In this document: piece after piece, positions 21,475 to 30,564 of the stretch
How positions within the stretch are numbered: position 1 is the stretch's first letter
Layout of the letters: each line of letters opens with the position of its first letter
Virus record (IMG/VR): IMGVR_UViG_3300047356_000069
Coordinates: 1-40,223 of that record
Origin: a virus
DNA: 40,223 nt
Reading direction: 5' to 3' (one strand)
Made by a program: the position numbers and the translations under genes
The notes under the pieces: generated by a model
Seen by the model: only the letters and a program-made list of their open reading frames with translations
What the model was told of the DNA's origin: nothing
The model's database searches: none

Positions 21475-22590
21475 ATGGCACAAGCTGCTTCAAATCCGGC
21501 CTATAGCGTAAGCTTCCAAGGCCAGAATAACAATACAGGTGACGTACGTGACCTATTTCTCAAGCTGTATGCAGGGGAAGTCCTGACAGCCTTTGAGGAA
21601 AAGAAAGTCCTTATGGACAAAGTACGCACTCGTACAATCTCAAAAGGTAAGTCTGCATCATTCCCAATGACAGGCCGTGCATCTGCTGAATACTTGACCC
21701 CCGGAAACGAAATTACTGGTGGACAATTACGTGCAGGTGAACGCATCGTCACAATTGATGACTTGCTAATCTCAAGCCAGTTCATTGCTAACATTGATGA
21801 AGCCATCAACCACTACGATGTACGTTCAATCTACTCAAAGGAAGCTGGTATCGCACTAGCTAATGAGGCAGACAAGAACGTAGCACGTATGCTTGTGAAG
21901 GCTGCTTTGTCTACCAACGCAACTCGCGCTGCTGGTCTTGTTCAAGACTACAAAGCCTTTACCGAAGAAGACTTTACAGATAACGTCAACATTGGTGCAG
22001 CTACCGCTGACTCAACAGATGCTGCCAAGCTTGCTAAAGCTATCTTTGACGCACGTAAAGAGATGGAAGTCAAGAACGTACCTACTGATGGTGCTGTTGT
22101 TGTACTTGCACCAGATCAGTACTACGCTCTCTTGGACGTAACTGATGGTAACAAGCTTGTCTACATGAACAAGGACTTTGGTGGTAATGGTTCAATTGCA
22201 TCAGGCACAGTACCTTCAATTGCTGGGATGCCTGTCATCATGTCAAACCACGCCAAAGTATCTAACCTGTATGTGAACTTCACCACAAGCGATGCTAACG
22301 AAGGTAAGACATCTGACAATGCACCCCTAGCAAACACTGCTGGTTCTGGACGCACAACACACTATGACCTACCGACTGCTGCTGTAGACGGTGCTGACAT
22401 GGTGGCACTTGCTTCTAAGTTCCGTGGCTTTGTCTTCACACCAGACGCTGTTGCTACTGTCAAGCTTCTTGACCTTGGCATGGAGTCTGAATACCAAATT
22501 AATCGTCAAGGCACATTGATGGTGGCAAAATACGCAATGGGGCATAACGTCCTGCGTCCAGCCGCCTGTATCGGTCTGTCTGAGGTTTAA
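21475..22590 (+). CDS. Major capsid protein, T7 gp10-like
   Basis: The 371-residue protein has the T7-type capsid order: DVRDLFLKLYAGEVLTAFEEKKVLM, TRTISKGKSASFPMTGRASA, YLTPGNEITG, then IDDLLISSQFIANIDEAINHYDV. The C terminus is LRPAACIGLSEV. This is the HK97-fold shell protein; length is near T7 gp10A (345). There is no sign of a frameshifted long form as in gp10B: the downstream region is a terminator. The GC-richer, codon-preferring style fits high expression. Confidence 0.96.
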   Translation: MAQAASNPAYSVSFQGQNNNTGDVRDLFLKLYAGEVLTAFEEKKVLMDKVRTRTISKGKSASFPMTGRASAEYLTPGNEITGGQLRAGERIVTIDDLLISSQFIANIDEAINHYDVRSIYSKEAGIALANEADKNVARMLVKAALSTNATRAAGLVQDYKAFTEEDFTDNVNIGAATADSTDAAKLAKAIFDARKEMEVKNVPTDGAVVVLAPDQYYALLDVTDGNKLVYMNKDFGGNGSIASGTVPSIAGMPVIMSNHAKVSNLYVNFTTSDANEGKTSDNAPLANTAGSGRTTHYDLPTAAVDGADMVALASKFRGFVFTPDAVATVKLLDLGMESEYQINRQGTLMVAKYAMGHNVLRPAACIGLSEV

Positions 22591-22597
22591 TAAACTT

Positions 22598-22628
22598 GGG
22601 GGTAGCTTAACGGCTACTCCCTTTTTTT
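22598..22628 (+). terminator. Intrinsic terminator behind the capsid gene
   Basis: GGGGGTAGC (22598-22606) pairs with GCTACTCCC (22613-22621; one G-U pair) across a 6-base loop, followed by seven T (22622-22628). It occupies the position of T-phi in T7 and probably reduces, rather than stops, transcription into the tail genes. Confidence 0.9.
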
Positions 22629-22641
22629 ATTGGATGGTGTT

Positions 22642-22833
22642 ATGAAAAACCTAAAGATTAAGAAGTCACGTGTGAACGAGGCAGGTAACTACACCAAACC
22701 TACCATGCGTAAACGTATGTTCAACAGTATTAAGTCTGGAAGTAAGGGTGGTAACTCAGGCCAATGGTCTGCTAGGAAAGCACAACTACTAGCAACACGT
22801 TATAAGAAAGCAGGTGGGGGCTATACATCGTGA
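22642..22833 (+). CDS. Small basic conserved phage protein (post-capsid cluster, 1)
   Basis: The 63-residue protein, MKNLKIKKSRVNEAGNYTKP with a centre MFNSIKSGSKGGNSGQWSAR and end KAGGGYTS, is strongly basic. I have seen this GQWSARKAQLLA(T)RYKKAGGGY pattern in many marine phage genomes without a known function. ATG 22642 follows GGATGGTG; it is the first gene behind the terminator. The stop overlaps the next start. Confidence 0.8.
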   Translation: MKNLKIKKSRVNEAGNYTKPTMRKRMFNSIKSGSKGGNSGQWSARKAQLLATRYKKAGGGYTS

Positions 22834-23066
22834 AAAAGCCTCAGGAAAGTTTAAAGAAGTGGACAAAACAGAAATGGCGAACAAAGTCTGGAAAGAAATC
22901 CAGTGCTACTGGCGAAAGATATCTACCTTCTGCTGCAATAAAGAGCTTATCTGCTGCGGAGTACGCAGCTACAACTGCTGCGAAACGAAAAGGTAAGCAG
23001 CAAGGTAAACAGTTTGTAAGACAACCCCTCAAGATTGCTAAAAAAACAGCACAGTATAGGAAATAG
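22830..23066 (+). CDS. Small basic conserved phage protein (post-capsid cluster, 2; DUF5872-like)
   Basis: The 78-residue, very basic protein reads KPQESLKKWTKQKWRTKSGK, then TGERYLPSAAIKSLSAAEYA and KQFVRQPLKIAKKTAQYRK, a pattern I associate with DUF5872. The start is GTG 22830, overlapping the preceding stop (GTGA), with GGTGGGGG upstream. Its charge suggests nucleic-acid binding or packaging with DNA, but no function is known. Confidence 0.7.
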   Translation: MKKPQESLKKWTKQKWRTKSGKKSSATGERYLPSAAIKSLSAAEYAATTAAKRKGKQQGKQFVRQPLKIAKKTAQYRK

Positions 23067-23068
23067 AT

Positions 23069-23182
23069 ATGCCAAATGTAGCAGGTAAAGAATATAAGTA
23101 TACTAAAAAGGGTATGGCACAGGCTAAGGCTGCGGCTAAGAAGACTGGTGCTACCATAAAGTATAAGAAGAAAAAGCCATGA
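23069..23182 (+). CDS. 37-residue basic protein (post-capsid cluster, 3)
   Basis: The frame encodes 37 residues: MPNVAGKEYKYTKKGMAQAK, then AAAKKTGATIKYKKKKP. This is a known type of tiny Lys-rich phage protein (V-G-K-x-(Y/F)-x-YTKKG-A). It starts 2 bases after the previous stop, with only AGGAAA as ribosome-binding site, and its last 4 bases overlap the next start (ATGA). Function unknown. Confidence 0.7.
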   Translation: MPNVAGKEYKYTKKGMAQAKAAAKKTGATIKYKKKKP

Positions 23183-23445
23183 GTACAGGTGTAGCTTTAT
23201 CAATAAAGAAGGGTGAAAAACTTTCTACCAAACAAGGCGCAGGACTCACTGCAAAAGGTAGGGCTAAGTACAACAAGGCAACAGGTTCTAAGCTAAAAGC
23301 CCCCGCACCTAACCCAAAATCAGATAAAGAACAGGGACGTAAAAATTCCTTCTGTAAGCGTATGGACGGTGTACGTAAAAGGGCTAAAAATAATGACAGG
23401 GCAATAGCATCAATGAAACGATGGAACTGTCCACAGGTATCATAG
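23179..23445 (+). CDS. Small basic conserved phage protein (post-capsid cluster, 4; DUF6321-like)
   Basis: The 88-residue protein has GAGLTAGRAKYN-type sequence (GAGLTAKGRAKYNKATGSKL), KNSFCKRMDGVRKRAKNNDR and the end MKRWNCPQ, which I associate with DUF6321 phage proteins. Two Cys residues (FCKRM and WNC) are typical of the family. It is coupled by ATGA to the 37-residue gene and lies 9 bases before the tail tubular A gene. Function unknown; a structural or DNA-associated role is inferred from context. Confidence 0.75.
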   Translation: MSTGVALSIKKGEKLSTKQGAGLTAKGRAKYNKATGSKLKAPAPNPKSDKEQGRKNSFCKRMDGVRKRAKNNDRAIASMKRWNCPQVS

Positions 23446-23454
23446 GTAAACGAC

Positions 23455-24039
23455 ATGGCAGGAACAACACAATTAGATGCAGTCAACACAATGCTTTCTG
23501 CCATTGGCGAAGCACCAGTTAGTAGTCTTTCCTCTGGCTTGATTGAAGCAGAGATTGCAGAGACTATCCTTAACACAGTTGACAGAGAAGTACAGTCTAT
23601 GGGCTGGCACTTTAACACAGAATTAAACAAGAATTTTTCACAAGATACTAATGGAGAAATTATTTTACCTGCTAACATTCTTAAAGCAGATGCAACCCTA
23701 GTGGCAAACAGTCCTAACTTAGTACAACGTGGCCTAAAGATGTATGACAGAAAGAACCACACGTTTAACATTGGTAAAAATGTTGGGCTAGATGTAGTGG
23801 TTCAATTAGAATTTACTGATGTACCTGAGGTAGCAAAGATGTACACGATACTACGTGCTACACGTATCTTTCAAGATCGTGTGGTAGGTTCAGCTACCCT
23901 ACATGGTTTCCATGAAAAGGACGAAAATCGTGCCTTAATGGAACTAAGAGAATTTGACAAATCTGCTGACGATGATAACATATTTGATAACTATGATACA
24001 TTTAGCATCATTGACAGGCAGGGACGGAGAACAATGTAA
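23455..24039 (+). CDS. Tail tubular protein A (T7 gp11-like, gatekeeper)
   Basis: The 194-residue protein begins TQLDAVNTMLSAIGEAPVSSL, the hallmark of T7 gp11, followed by VDREVQSMGWHFNTE and DVPEVAKMYTILRATRIFQDR. The gp11 ring joins the portal to the nozzle. Length matches T7 gp11 (196). The stop overlaps the next gene by one base (TAATG). Confidence 0.95.
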   Translation: MAGTTQLDAVNTMLSAIGEAPVSSLSSGLIEAEIAETILNTVDREVQSMGWHFNTELNKNFSQDTNGEIILPANILKADATLVANSPNLVQRGLKMYDRKNHTFNIGKNVGLDVVVQLEFTDVPEVAKMYTILRATRIFQDRVVGSATLHGFHEKDENRALMELREFDKSADDDNIFDNYDTFSIIDRQGRRTM

Positions 24040-26387
24040 TGGCACTAATTAGTCAATCCATTCCTAACCTAATTAACGGAGTATCACAGCAGCCCCCTTC
24101 CCTACGCTTGTCTACTCAAGCAGAGGTACAGGAAAACGGATTGTCTAGTGTTGTTTCTGGACTATCTAAACGTCCACCTACACTACATATTGCAGACTTA
24201 GGTGTTATTAGTAACTTAGATAAAGCTTTTATTCATACCATCCGTAGAGATGAAAACGAACTATACTCTATGGTGGTAGATACAGCAGGAACTATCCGTG
24301 TGTTCGACAAGGACGGTACAGCTAAAACAGTTACTAACAACGCTGCTTCTTACCTATCAGGGCTTACAGACCCTAGTAAGGAACTGTCTGCTGTTTCTAT
24401 TGCTGATACAACATTCATTCTAAATAAGAACAAAATAGTTGCTAAAGATACTACAACCAGCACAGCACGTGGACCAGAAGCACTGGTCTATGTTAAACAG
24501 GCTGACTATTCTTCTACATATACTTTAGTACTTACTAAATCAGGTGCATCATCTACCGTATCATTCGCTACTAAATCTAGTACTCAATCCAGCACAGCAC
24601 TAACACAAAACGCAGAACGTGGTGCATCAACAGACTTGATTGCTACAAACTTAAATACATTCTCAACCGCTGTTATTAATACAGGTTTTTATGATAACCC
24701 TGTTAATGCGTCACTTAGTGCTTCTGCTTTAGGACTTACTGTTACAAGATATGGCTCAGTTCTTCATATACAATCTAATGATACTACAGACTTTCAAGTA
24801 ACAGTAGCTGATTCCCACGGTGGAGATCATTTACTTGTGTTCAAAGATGAAACACCTGACTTTAAGAAGCTGCCTGTTGAGGGGCCAAATAACTTTTTAA
24901 TTAAAGTATCTGGCGATAACCAGAAAGCACAGGATGATTTCTATGTTAAGTTTGCTGATGGTGTATGGAAAGAAACAGTAGCGCAGAATATCTTAATTGA
25001 CATTGATGCTGCTACTATGCCACATAAACTTACTAAACAAGCGAATGGTACATTTATCTTTAGTGAGGTATCCTACGAATCACGTAAAGTAGGTGATGAT
25101 GACACTAATAGCTATCCTTCTTTTATAGGATTTTCCTTAGCTGATATTTTCTTTCACAGAAATAGACTTGGTGTACTAGCTGATGAAAATGTTATCTTCA
25201 GTAGGGCAGGTGAGTTTTTAGACTTTGATTTTTTCCGTAAGTCTACACTTACAACTGTGGACAGTGATCCCATTGATGTAGCAGTTTCCTCTAACAAGGT
25301 AAACATTCTAAAACATGCTATACCATTTAACAATACACTGCTGTTGTTCTCAGAACTAACACAGTTTAAAGTAACGGCTGATCCTGTACTTACCCCTGAG
25401 ACTATCAATGTATCTAGCACTACAGAGTTTGAGGCTTCACTGAGAGCCAAGCCAGCGGCTGCTGGTAGATTTGTATACTTTGCTAGTAAGCGTGGTGCGT
25501 GGTCAGGGATGTGGGAATACTACGTTGATTCTGACACTGACACTAATGATGCTGCTGAAACTACGTCACACGTACCAGAGTATCTGGATGGTGAAATTAA
25601 AAAGATTGAGGCATCGTCTAACGAAGACATGATACTTGTACAGACTACAGGTGAAACTCAAGCAGTCTATGTCTACAGGTACTACTGGAAAGGCAGAGAG
25701 AAGCTACAGGCTTCTTGGTCTAAGTGGACGTTTGGTGACGATGTACTGTCTATGTCATTTAACTTGGCTGACATTATGTTACTTGTTAAACGTGGTAATA
25801 ACTTATTCCTAGAAAAAATTAACCTATCAGTAGATGACGCTACTCAGTATACTACAGGTAAGTTTCCTATTATGCTAGACAGGCGTGTACAGCTAGAGAC
25901 AAGTGGACTTACTACTGTACCTTATACAGATAGTAACTTGACTTATGTCAATCAACGTGGTAAAGTAATTACAGTAAATAATGTAGCAGCCCTGCTTAGT
26001 GCATCAGAAGTAGTCTATGCAGGTATACCCTACACATTTAAGTACCAGTTCTCTGAGCCAGTAATTAAACAAGAAAACAGCCCTATTACAACAGGTCAAT
26101 TGCAGCTAAGAAACTATGCAGTTGTCTACAATGACACAGGTTTCTTTGACGTTAAGGTAACACCTCTAAAACGTGCTACTTATACTCGTAGCTTTACAGG
26201 CCGTATTGTTGGTGCTTCTACTAACATCCTAAACCAAGCAGCTATTGATTCAGGTACATACCGCTTTGGTGTTATTGGTAAGTCTAGTGATATTGATGTT
26301 GTACTAGAAAGTAGTAGTCACTTCCCTTGTGTATTTCAATCAGCAGAGTATGAAGCTTTCTTTAATCTGCGTTCACGGAGAATGTAA
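24039..26387 (+). CDS. Tail tubular protein B (T7 gp12-like nozzle)
   Basis: The 782-residue protein begins ISQSIPNLINGVSQQPPSLR, the conserved gp12 opening. Other family features are KRPPTLHIADLG, FIGFSLADIFFHRNRLGVLADENVIFSRAG and the C-terminal FQSAEYEAFFNLRSRRM. It forms the hexameric tail nozzle on which the fibres sit. Length is close to T7 gp12 (794). Coupled to tail tubular A and to the gp13-like gene by one-base overlaps. Confidence 0.96.
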   Translation: MALISQSIPNLINGVSQQPPSLRLSTQAEVQENGLSSVVSGLSKRPPTLHIADLGVISNLDKAFIHTIRRDENELYSMVVDTAGTIRVFDKDGTAKTVTNNAASYLSGLTDPSKELSAVSIADTTFILNKNKIVAKDTTTSTARGPEALVYVKQADYSSTYTLVLTKSGASSTVSFATKSSTQSSTALTQNAERGASTDLIATNLNTFSTAVINTGFYDNPVNASLSASALGLTVTRYGSVLHIQSNDTTDFQVTVADSHGGDHLLVFKDETPDFKKLPVEGPNNFLIKVSGDNQKAQDDFYVKFADGVWKETVAQNILIDIDAATMPHKLTKQANGTFIFSEVSYESRKVGDDDTNSYPSFIGFSLADIFFHRNRLGVLADENVIFSRAGEFLDFDFFRKSTLTTVDSDPIDVAVSSNKVNILKHAIPFNNTLLLFSELTQFKVTADPVLTPETINVSSTTEFEASLRAKPAAAGRFVYFASKRGAWSGMWEYYVDSDTDTNDAAETTSHVPEYLDGEIKKIEASSNEDMILVQTTGETQAVYVYRYYWKGREKLQASWSKWTFGDDVLSMSFNLADIMLLVKRGNNLFLEKINLSVDDATQYTTGKFPIMLDRRVQLETSGLTTVPYTDSNLTYVNQRGKVITVNNVAALLSASEVVYAGIPYTFKYQFSEPVIKQENSPITTGQLQLRNYAVVYNDTGFFDVKVTPLKRATYTRSFTGRIVGASTNILNQAAIDSGTYRFGVIGKSSDIDVVLESSSHFPCVFQSAEYEAFFNLRSRRM

Positions 26388-26842
26388 TGAAAGTCCATGT
26401 GAGAGATAGTGTCCAGTCTGATGTAGACTACCTAGCTTCTAACCTTAGAGAAGAAGACAGACTAGAAGTGCTAGCCTCACATGGTAATATTAAAGAAGCA
26501 TTACAGGATGGACTAGATGATTCTGAGGAGTGTTACACTATCATAGTAACAGATACAAACGAAATTGCAGGTATGTATGGATTGTGTGAGATGGATGACA
26601 TGGTAGCAACACCATGGCTATTAACTAGCCCAGCAATACATAAAGTATGGCTACCTTTTCTACGACAATCTAAGCAGTGGGTTGCTGAGGCTAACCTTAG
26701 ATACCCTGTGCTTACTAATGCCTGTGATGAACGATACCACGTAGCTTTAAAGTGGTTAAGGTTTGTAGGGTTTACTTTTATTAAACGCCATGAAACGTAT
26801 GGCGAAGGGGATAAACCCTTCTTAGAATGTGTGAGGATATAA
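26387..26842 (+). CDS. GNAT-fold internal protein (T7 gp13-like)
   Basis: The 151-residue protein has an N-terminal VRDSVQSDVDYLASNLREED, a central VTDTNEIAGMYGLCEMDDMV, and a C-terminal NACDERYHVALKWLRFVGFTFIKRHETYG. This pattern is that of acetyltransferase-fold (GNAT) proteins and of T7 gp13 (LKTIGAVFHEEYTRDG). gp13 is needed for virion morphogenesis; enzymatic activity is uncertain. Position between tail tubular B and the gp14-like gene fits. Confidence 0.8.
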   Translation: MKVHVRDSVQSDVDYLASNLREEDRLEVLASHGNIKEALQDGLDDSEECYTIIVTDTNEIAGMYGLCEMDDMVATPWLLTSPAIHKVWLPFLRQSKQWVAEANLRYPVLTNACDERYHVALKWLRFVGFTFIKRHETYGEGDKPFLECVRI

Positions 26843-26843
26843 A

Positions 26844-27548
26844 ATGGACCCAATGACTATGATGATGATCGGTAGCACTGCTATCGAGTTTCTGGGTGCT
26901 AGTTCTAAAGCTAAACAAGATGAAGCACGTTATCTACAAAACCGTGTAAACGCTGCCGCTGCACGTGACCTAAAGATACAATCTCTTAATACACGTATGA
27001 TCCAAGAAGGTGAAGCAGCATCAGCACAGAAACAAGAATTGTCACTTGAAGCCTTACGAAGACAAGAGAGGGCAGCAGTAGCCGCAGGTGAATCAGGGGT
27101 TTCTGGTTCCTCTGTAGACAGAACAGTATCAGAGTTTGAGACTGCACGTTTGCGTGGAGTTACCACAGTCAACGCACAGACAGAAGCCTTACGTAATCAA
27201 ATTGAATTAGAAAAGATAGGTGCTAGTGCTGAGGCTGTAAATAGAATTAACTCCCTTCCACGTGGACAAGCACCTAACTTTCTAGCCTATGCTGTCAAAG
27301 CTGGCGCACAAGCTTATGCTGGTATGAAACAGGCAGAAGCTATGGACCCTAAGAATATTGCAAAACAAATGGTGGACGTACAAACTGAGGTAGGCAAGAT
27401 AGTACCAACAGTTGTCCCTAGTCTACCTTCAGCATCTAGTATAAGCTGGTCAGGTGGACCTACTATGTCAGCAGCTAGTGGCTTTTTACCAAACTCATTA
27501 GGTGCAAATGTACTTAATCAGAGTGGCAATGTCACACTCTTTCAATAA
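26844..27548 (+). CDS. Internal virion protein (T7 gp14-like)
   Basis: The 234-residue protein has a Met-rich hydrophobic start (MDPMTMMMIGSTAIEFLGAS), then a long Ala/Glu/Arg-rich helix (RRQERAAVAAGESGVSGSSV and ARLRGVTTVNAQTEALRNQ). These are gp14 features: this protein is ejected first and forms the outer-membrane part of the DNA channel in T7. Length is close to T7 gp14 (196). The AGESGVSGSSVDR motif recurs in the family. Confidence 0.85.
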   Translation: MDPMTMMMIGSTAIEFLGASSKAKQDEARYLQNRVNAAAARDLKIQSLNTRMIQEGEAASAQKQELSLEALRRQERAAVAAGESGVSGSSVDRTVSEFETARLRGVTTVNAQTEALRNQIELEKIGASAEAVNRINSLPRGQAPNFLAYAVKAGAQAYAGMKQAEAMDPKNIAKQMVDVQTEVGKIVPTVVPSLPSASSISWSGGPTMSAASGFLPNSLGANVLNQSGNVTLFQ

Positions 27549-27557
27549 GGATAGATC

Positions 27558-30500
27558 ATGGCTAAACAAAGAGTACAGGTAGCACCTTTACAAGCTACGG
27601 CTGCTGTAAGGCCAACGGCTGCACCAGTGGAGACATATACTAGACCTGCTGAGAAACAAGTATCAAACCCTTTAGCTGAGTTTGTTAATGCCATTACACC
27701 TGCTATTAAAGCAGATGCTGAAATAAAAAGACAAAGGCAGCAGCAACTAGGCAGAGAAGTACAAGCAGGTATTGCAGAAAAGCAAGCCTTTCAAGCAAAG
27801 ATTGCTGTAACAGATTTGTTATCTGAGTCAGTAAATCAGTACGAACAAAACAAAGAATTTTACCTTGAAGCTGGACCAGAGAAAATAGCTGCTGATAGAC
27901 AGTCTTATTTTACAGATTACTTAACAAAGCTTGAAGATGCTGGAACTAACCCAGCTATTATGACAGCAATTAAGCAAGACTTAGAACTAGGTACTGTTAA
28001 GTTCTTTTCCGATCCTGCTGCTGGGTATAATCAGGCTAAAGCTACATATGATTTAGATAAGGCAGATGCTGTAGTACTTAATCAAATTACAAAGATTACT
28101 ACAGACCCTGATATGCCTAGAGAGGCACAGGCACAGTTTATCAACAGCCTTGTCTCAGACTACTTTAAAACAGGTAGAGATAAAAAAGGCTTCAACGATA
28201 AGCTTATGGATTTAGCAGACAAGCAGTCTGGTATGCTAGGTGAAACATCCCTAACAGACTGGTTACAGTCACCTGAATCATTAAACCGTTTTGGTGTGGC
28301 TGAGTATGCTGATGCAGTAACTCGTATCAAAGGCAACGAAGCTAGTATGGCTAAGAAAAGAGCCAAGGCTGGTGAAGATGCTTACTTTGCAGATACCATA
28401 AACCAGCGTTTAGCAAGCTATGTAAAAACAGGACAACAGGGTGATCTAGCTATTGGCACTGAGATGACACATCCAGTGACTGGTACAACAAGAAAGATTA
28501 CAGCAGAAGATGTACAAACTGCTTACGAAGCTAACAATGCAAAAGAACTAGAAGCAAAGCTAGCAGTAACGCAGGACATTGTGAACGCAGCTAGCCCTGA
28601 GTTTAGGCGTGGTGATCCATCAGCTAACCCTGCTGCTGTAGAACAGGCACACTTAGTTAAATCATTTGATGAGTTCTACACACCCTTTCAGGTTATGCCT
28701 ACACAGTATAAGAACGCAATTAGCAGTGGTGCCTCAGTACTAACTACTTCTACTGGTAATCCAGAAAAGGATATGCAGTTAGCATCACAGGCTTTTGCTG
28801 CTTATCGTACTGTAGAGAGTTTATCATCAGGTCTAACTAAGCGTAGTAAGACGTTGAAAGAAGATGACTTACTGCGTATGCGTACCCTAGATATTTTATC
28901 TGGTCCTGCTGGTAGAGAGTTTGATCAAGCACTAAATGCAGTGCAGGGTGAACTATATAAAGATGCAGGTTCACGTGTAACTCTTGATAAGATGTTAGAC
29001 GCAACAGATGATTCATGGTGGTCTGGTTCTAAGTACAACGACATAGAAAACCCAGCAGAAGTATTAGCACAGTTTAAGGATGTTGTACAGGCTTTGGTAA
29101 GGGCTGACGGTATGTCTGCTGAAAAAGCTATGGAACTAGCGGCTGGCTATCTTGAAGAAGACTGGCTGGTAGTAGAAAGTACCAACGGTATTAAACGTGC
29201 TGTGCCTCTGTTAAACACAGACATCAAGCAGTATGCAGGTCAAGAGAAAGCAGCGGCTGACTATCTGAATGAAGCCATGCTAGTACCTGAGATAAACAGC
29301 TTAGTTAGAAGTGTACGTGGCGAGGGTGCTGGCCTTTCTATGAAAGTAAATCCTTCTAACCCTAATGCTGTAGACATCATTATTGAGGCTGAAGACGGTG
29401 CTGCACCACCCTTTGTTATTGACACTGTAGCTTTCTCTGAATTAGGTACACTATCTAAAGAGATGATGGTTGAACGTCTACGAGTAGAGGCTAACAGAGA
29501 ATCAGAGTTTGAAGCCAACAGAGGTGTGTTTACAACTATTGATCTAGCTGACTTAGGTAATCTTGATGATGATGAGATAGAAGCTAGAACAGGTATTGCA
29601 CCTGATGAAGCTAACGCACTGCGAGAGGTACGTGCATCATTAAATAAAATGATAGGTGTATCCCCAGAGGATGAGGCTATTAAGGCTGAGAACGAAGCCC
29701 TTATGGTTCTACGTACTCAGGCTGAAGCTGAAGCAAGCGAAGCTGATGAGGCTAATCAGGTGGAAGAAAAGCCTTTCTTTGAGGTTGGTGAAGTAAACCT
29801 AATGAACGCTTTTACTGATATGTTTAAAGACAAGAAGGTAAAGGAAAGTGTTATTAGTAAGGCTAAGGAACAGGGCATACCTGATGATAAAGCTGAAAGT
29901 TTCTTTGCTAGTCTGGTAGATTCAGCAGGTTCTTTCTTTGTAGGTGATGAAGCACAAGCGGCTACACTACCTAGTGAAACAGCACCTAGCGAAACCACTA
30001 GAACAATATTTAAAGATCAAACAGGAAAAGTAGCAGACATGACAGGTAACACCGTTGCAGAAAAAGCAGGTAATCTAATTAAGTCCCAAGAGGGGTTTGA
30101 GCCTTCACCTTACAAGGACGGTAAAGATCGTTCAGTAGGTTACGGTTTCTATTTACCTGCACTAGAACCTGATGAACTAGCTTTAATTGCTGATGTAGAA
30201 AACATTACACAAGAAGAAGCTGATGCAGTTATGGAACTGAAGACTAGGAAGATTAGTACCTTCTTAGCTGATGAGATTACTAACTTTGAAGCACTACCTG
30301 AGGAAACTCAGCTAGGTGTAATGAGTATGGCTTATCAATTAGGTGCGCCTAATCTTCCATCTAGCTGGCCTAGCTTTATGAAGGCTATCAAAGAAGCTGC
30401 ATCTGCACCTGAGGGTTCAGCAGAACAAACAGCAGCCTTAGAAGAAGCAGCGTTCAACATGCTTTACAATCGTAAGGCAGATGGTTCTACTACCAAAACA

Positions 30501-30560
30501 AAGTGGTATCAACAGACACCTAACCGTGCGGAAGAAATGGCTGCGGCTGTAAAAGGATAA
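27558..30560 (+). CDS. Internal virion protein (gp15-position) with C-terminal lysozyme domain
   Basis: This 1000-residue protein lies where T7 has gp15 (747 residues). Residues 1-830 are helical and rich in Ala, Glu and Gln (internal core type). Residues about 838-940 form a GH24-type lysozyme: NLIKSQEGFEPSPYKDG, then DRSVGYGFYLP and later MSMAYQLGAPNL. Glu 845 and Asp 854 are 9 apart, as E11 and D20 of T4 lysozyme, and Ser 859 lies near the T26 position. In T7 the muralytic domain is instead at the N terminus of gp16. It probably opens the cell wall at entry. Confidence 0.85.
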   Translation: MAKQRVQVAPLQATAAVRPTAAPVETYTRPAEKQVSNPLAEFVNAITPAIKADAEIKRQRQQQLGREVQAGIAEKQAFQAKIAVTDLLSESVNQYEQNKEFYLEAGPEKIAADRQSYFTDYLTKLEDAGTNPAIMTAIKQDLELGTVKFFSDPAAGYNQAKATYDLDKADAVVLNQITKITTDPDMPREAQAQFINSLVSDYFKTGRDKKGFNDKLMDLADKQSGMLGETSLTDWLQSPESLNRFGVAEYADAVTRIKGNEASMAKKRAKAGEDAYFADTINQRLASYVKTGQQGDLAIGTEMTHPVTGTTRKITAEDVQTAYEANNAKELEAKLAVTQDIVNAASPEFRRGDPSANPAAVEQAHLVKSFDEFYTPFQVMPTQYKNAISSGASVLTTSTGNPEKDMQLASQAFAAYRTVESLSSGLTKRSKTLKEDDLLRMRTLDILSGPAGREFDQALNAVQGELYKDAGSRVTLDKMLDATDDSWWSGSKYNDIENPAEVLAQFKDVVQALVRADGMSAEKAMELAAGYLEEDWLVVESTNGIKRAVPLLNTDIKQYAGQEKAAADYLNEAMLVPEINSLVRSVRGEGAGLSMKVNPSNPNAVDIIIEAEDGAAPPFVIDTVAFSELGTLSKEMMVERLRVEANRESEFEANRGVFTTIDLADLGNLDDDEIEARTGIAPDEANALREVRASLNKMIGVSPEDEAIKAENEALMVLRTQAEAEASEADEANQVEEKPFFEVGEVNLMNAFTDMFKDKKVKESVISKAKEQGIPDDKAESFFASLVDSAGSFFVGDEAQAATLPSETAPSETTRTIFKDQTGKVADMTGNTVAEKAGNLIKSQEGFEPSPYKDGKDRSVGYGFYLPALEPDELALIADVENITQEEADAVMELKTRKISTFLADEITNFEALPEETQLGVMSMAYQLGAPNLPSSWPSFMKAIKEAASAPEGSAEQTAALEEAAFNMLYNRKADGSTTKTKWYQQTPNRAEEMAAAVKG

Positions 30561-30564
30561 CATA

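Noticed and set aside
23151-23771. 206-codon open frame on the - strand.
   Set aside because: Opposite to two well-supported + genes, no ribosome-binding site, no family pattern.
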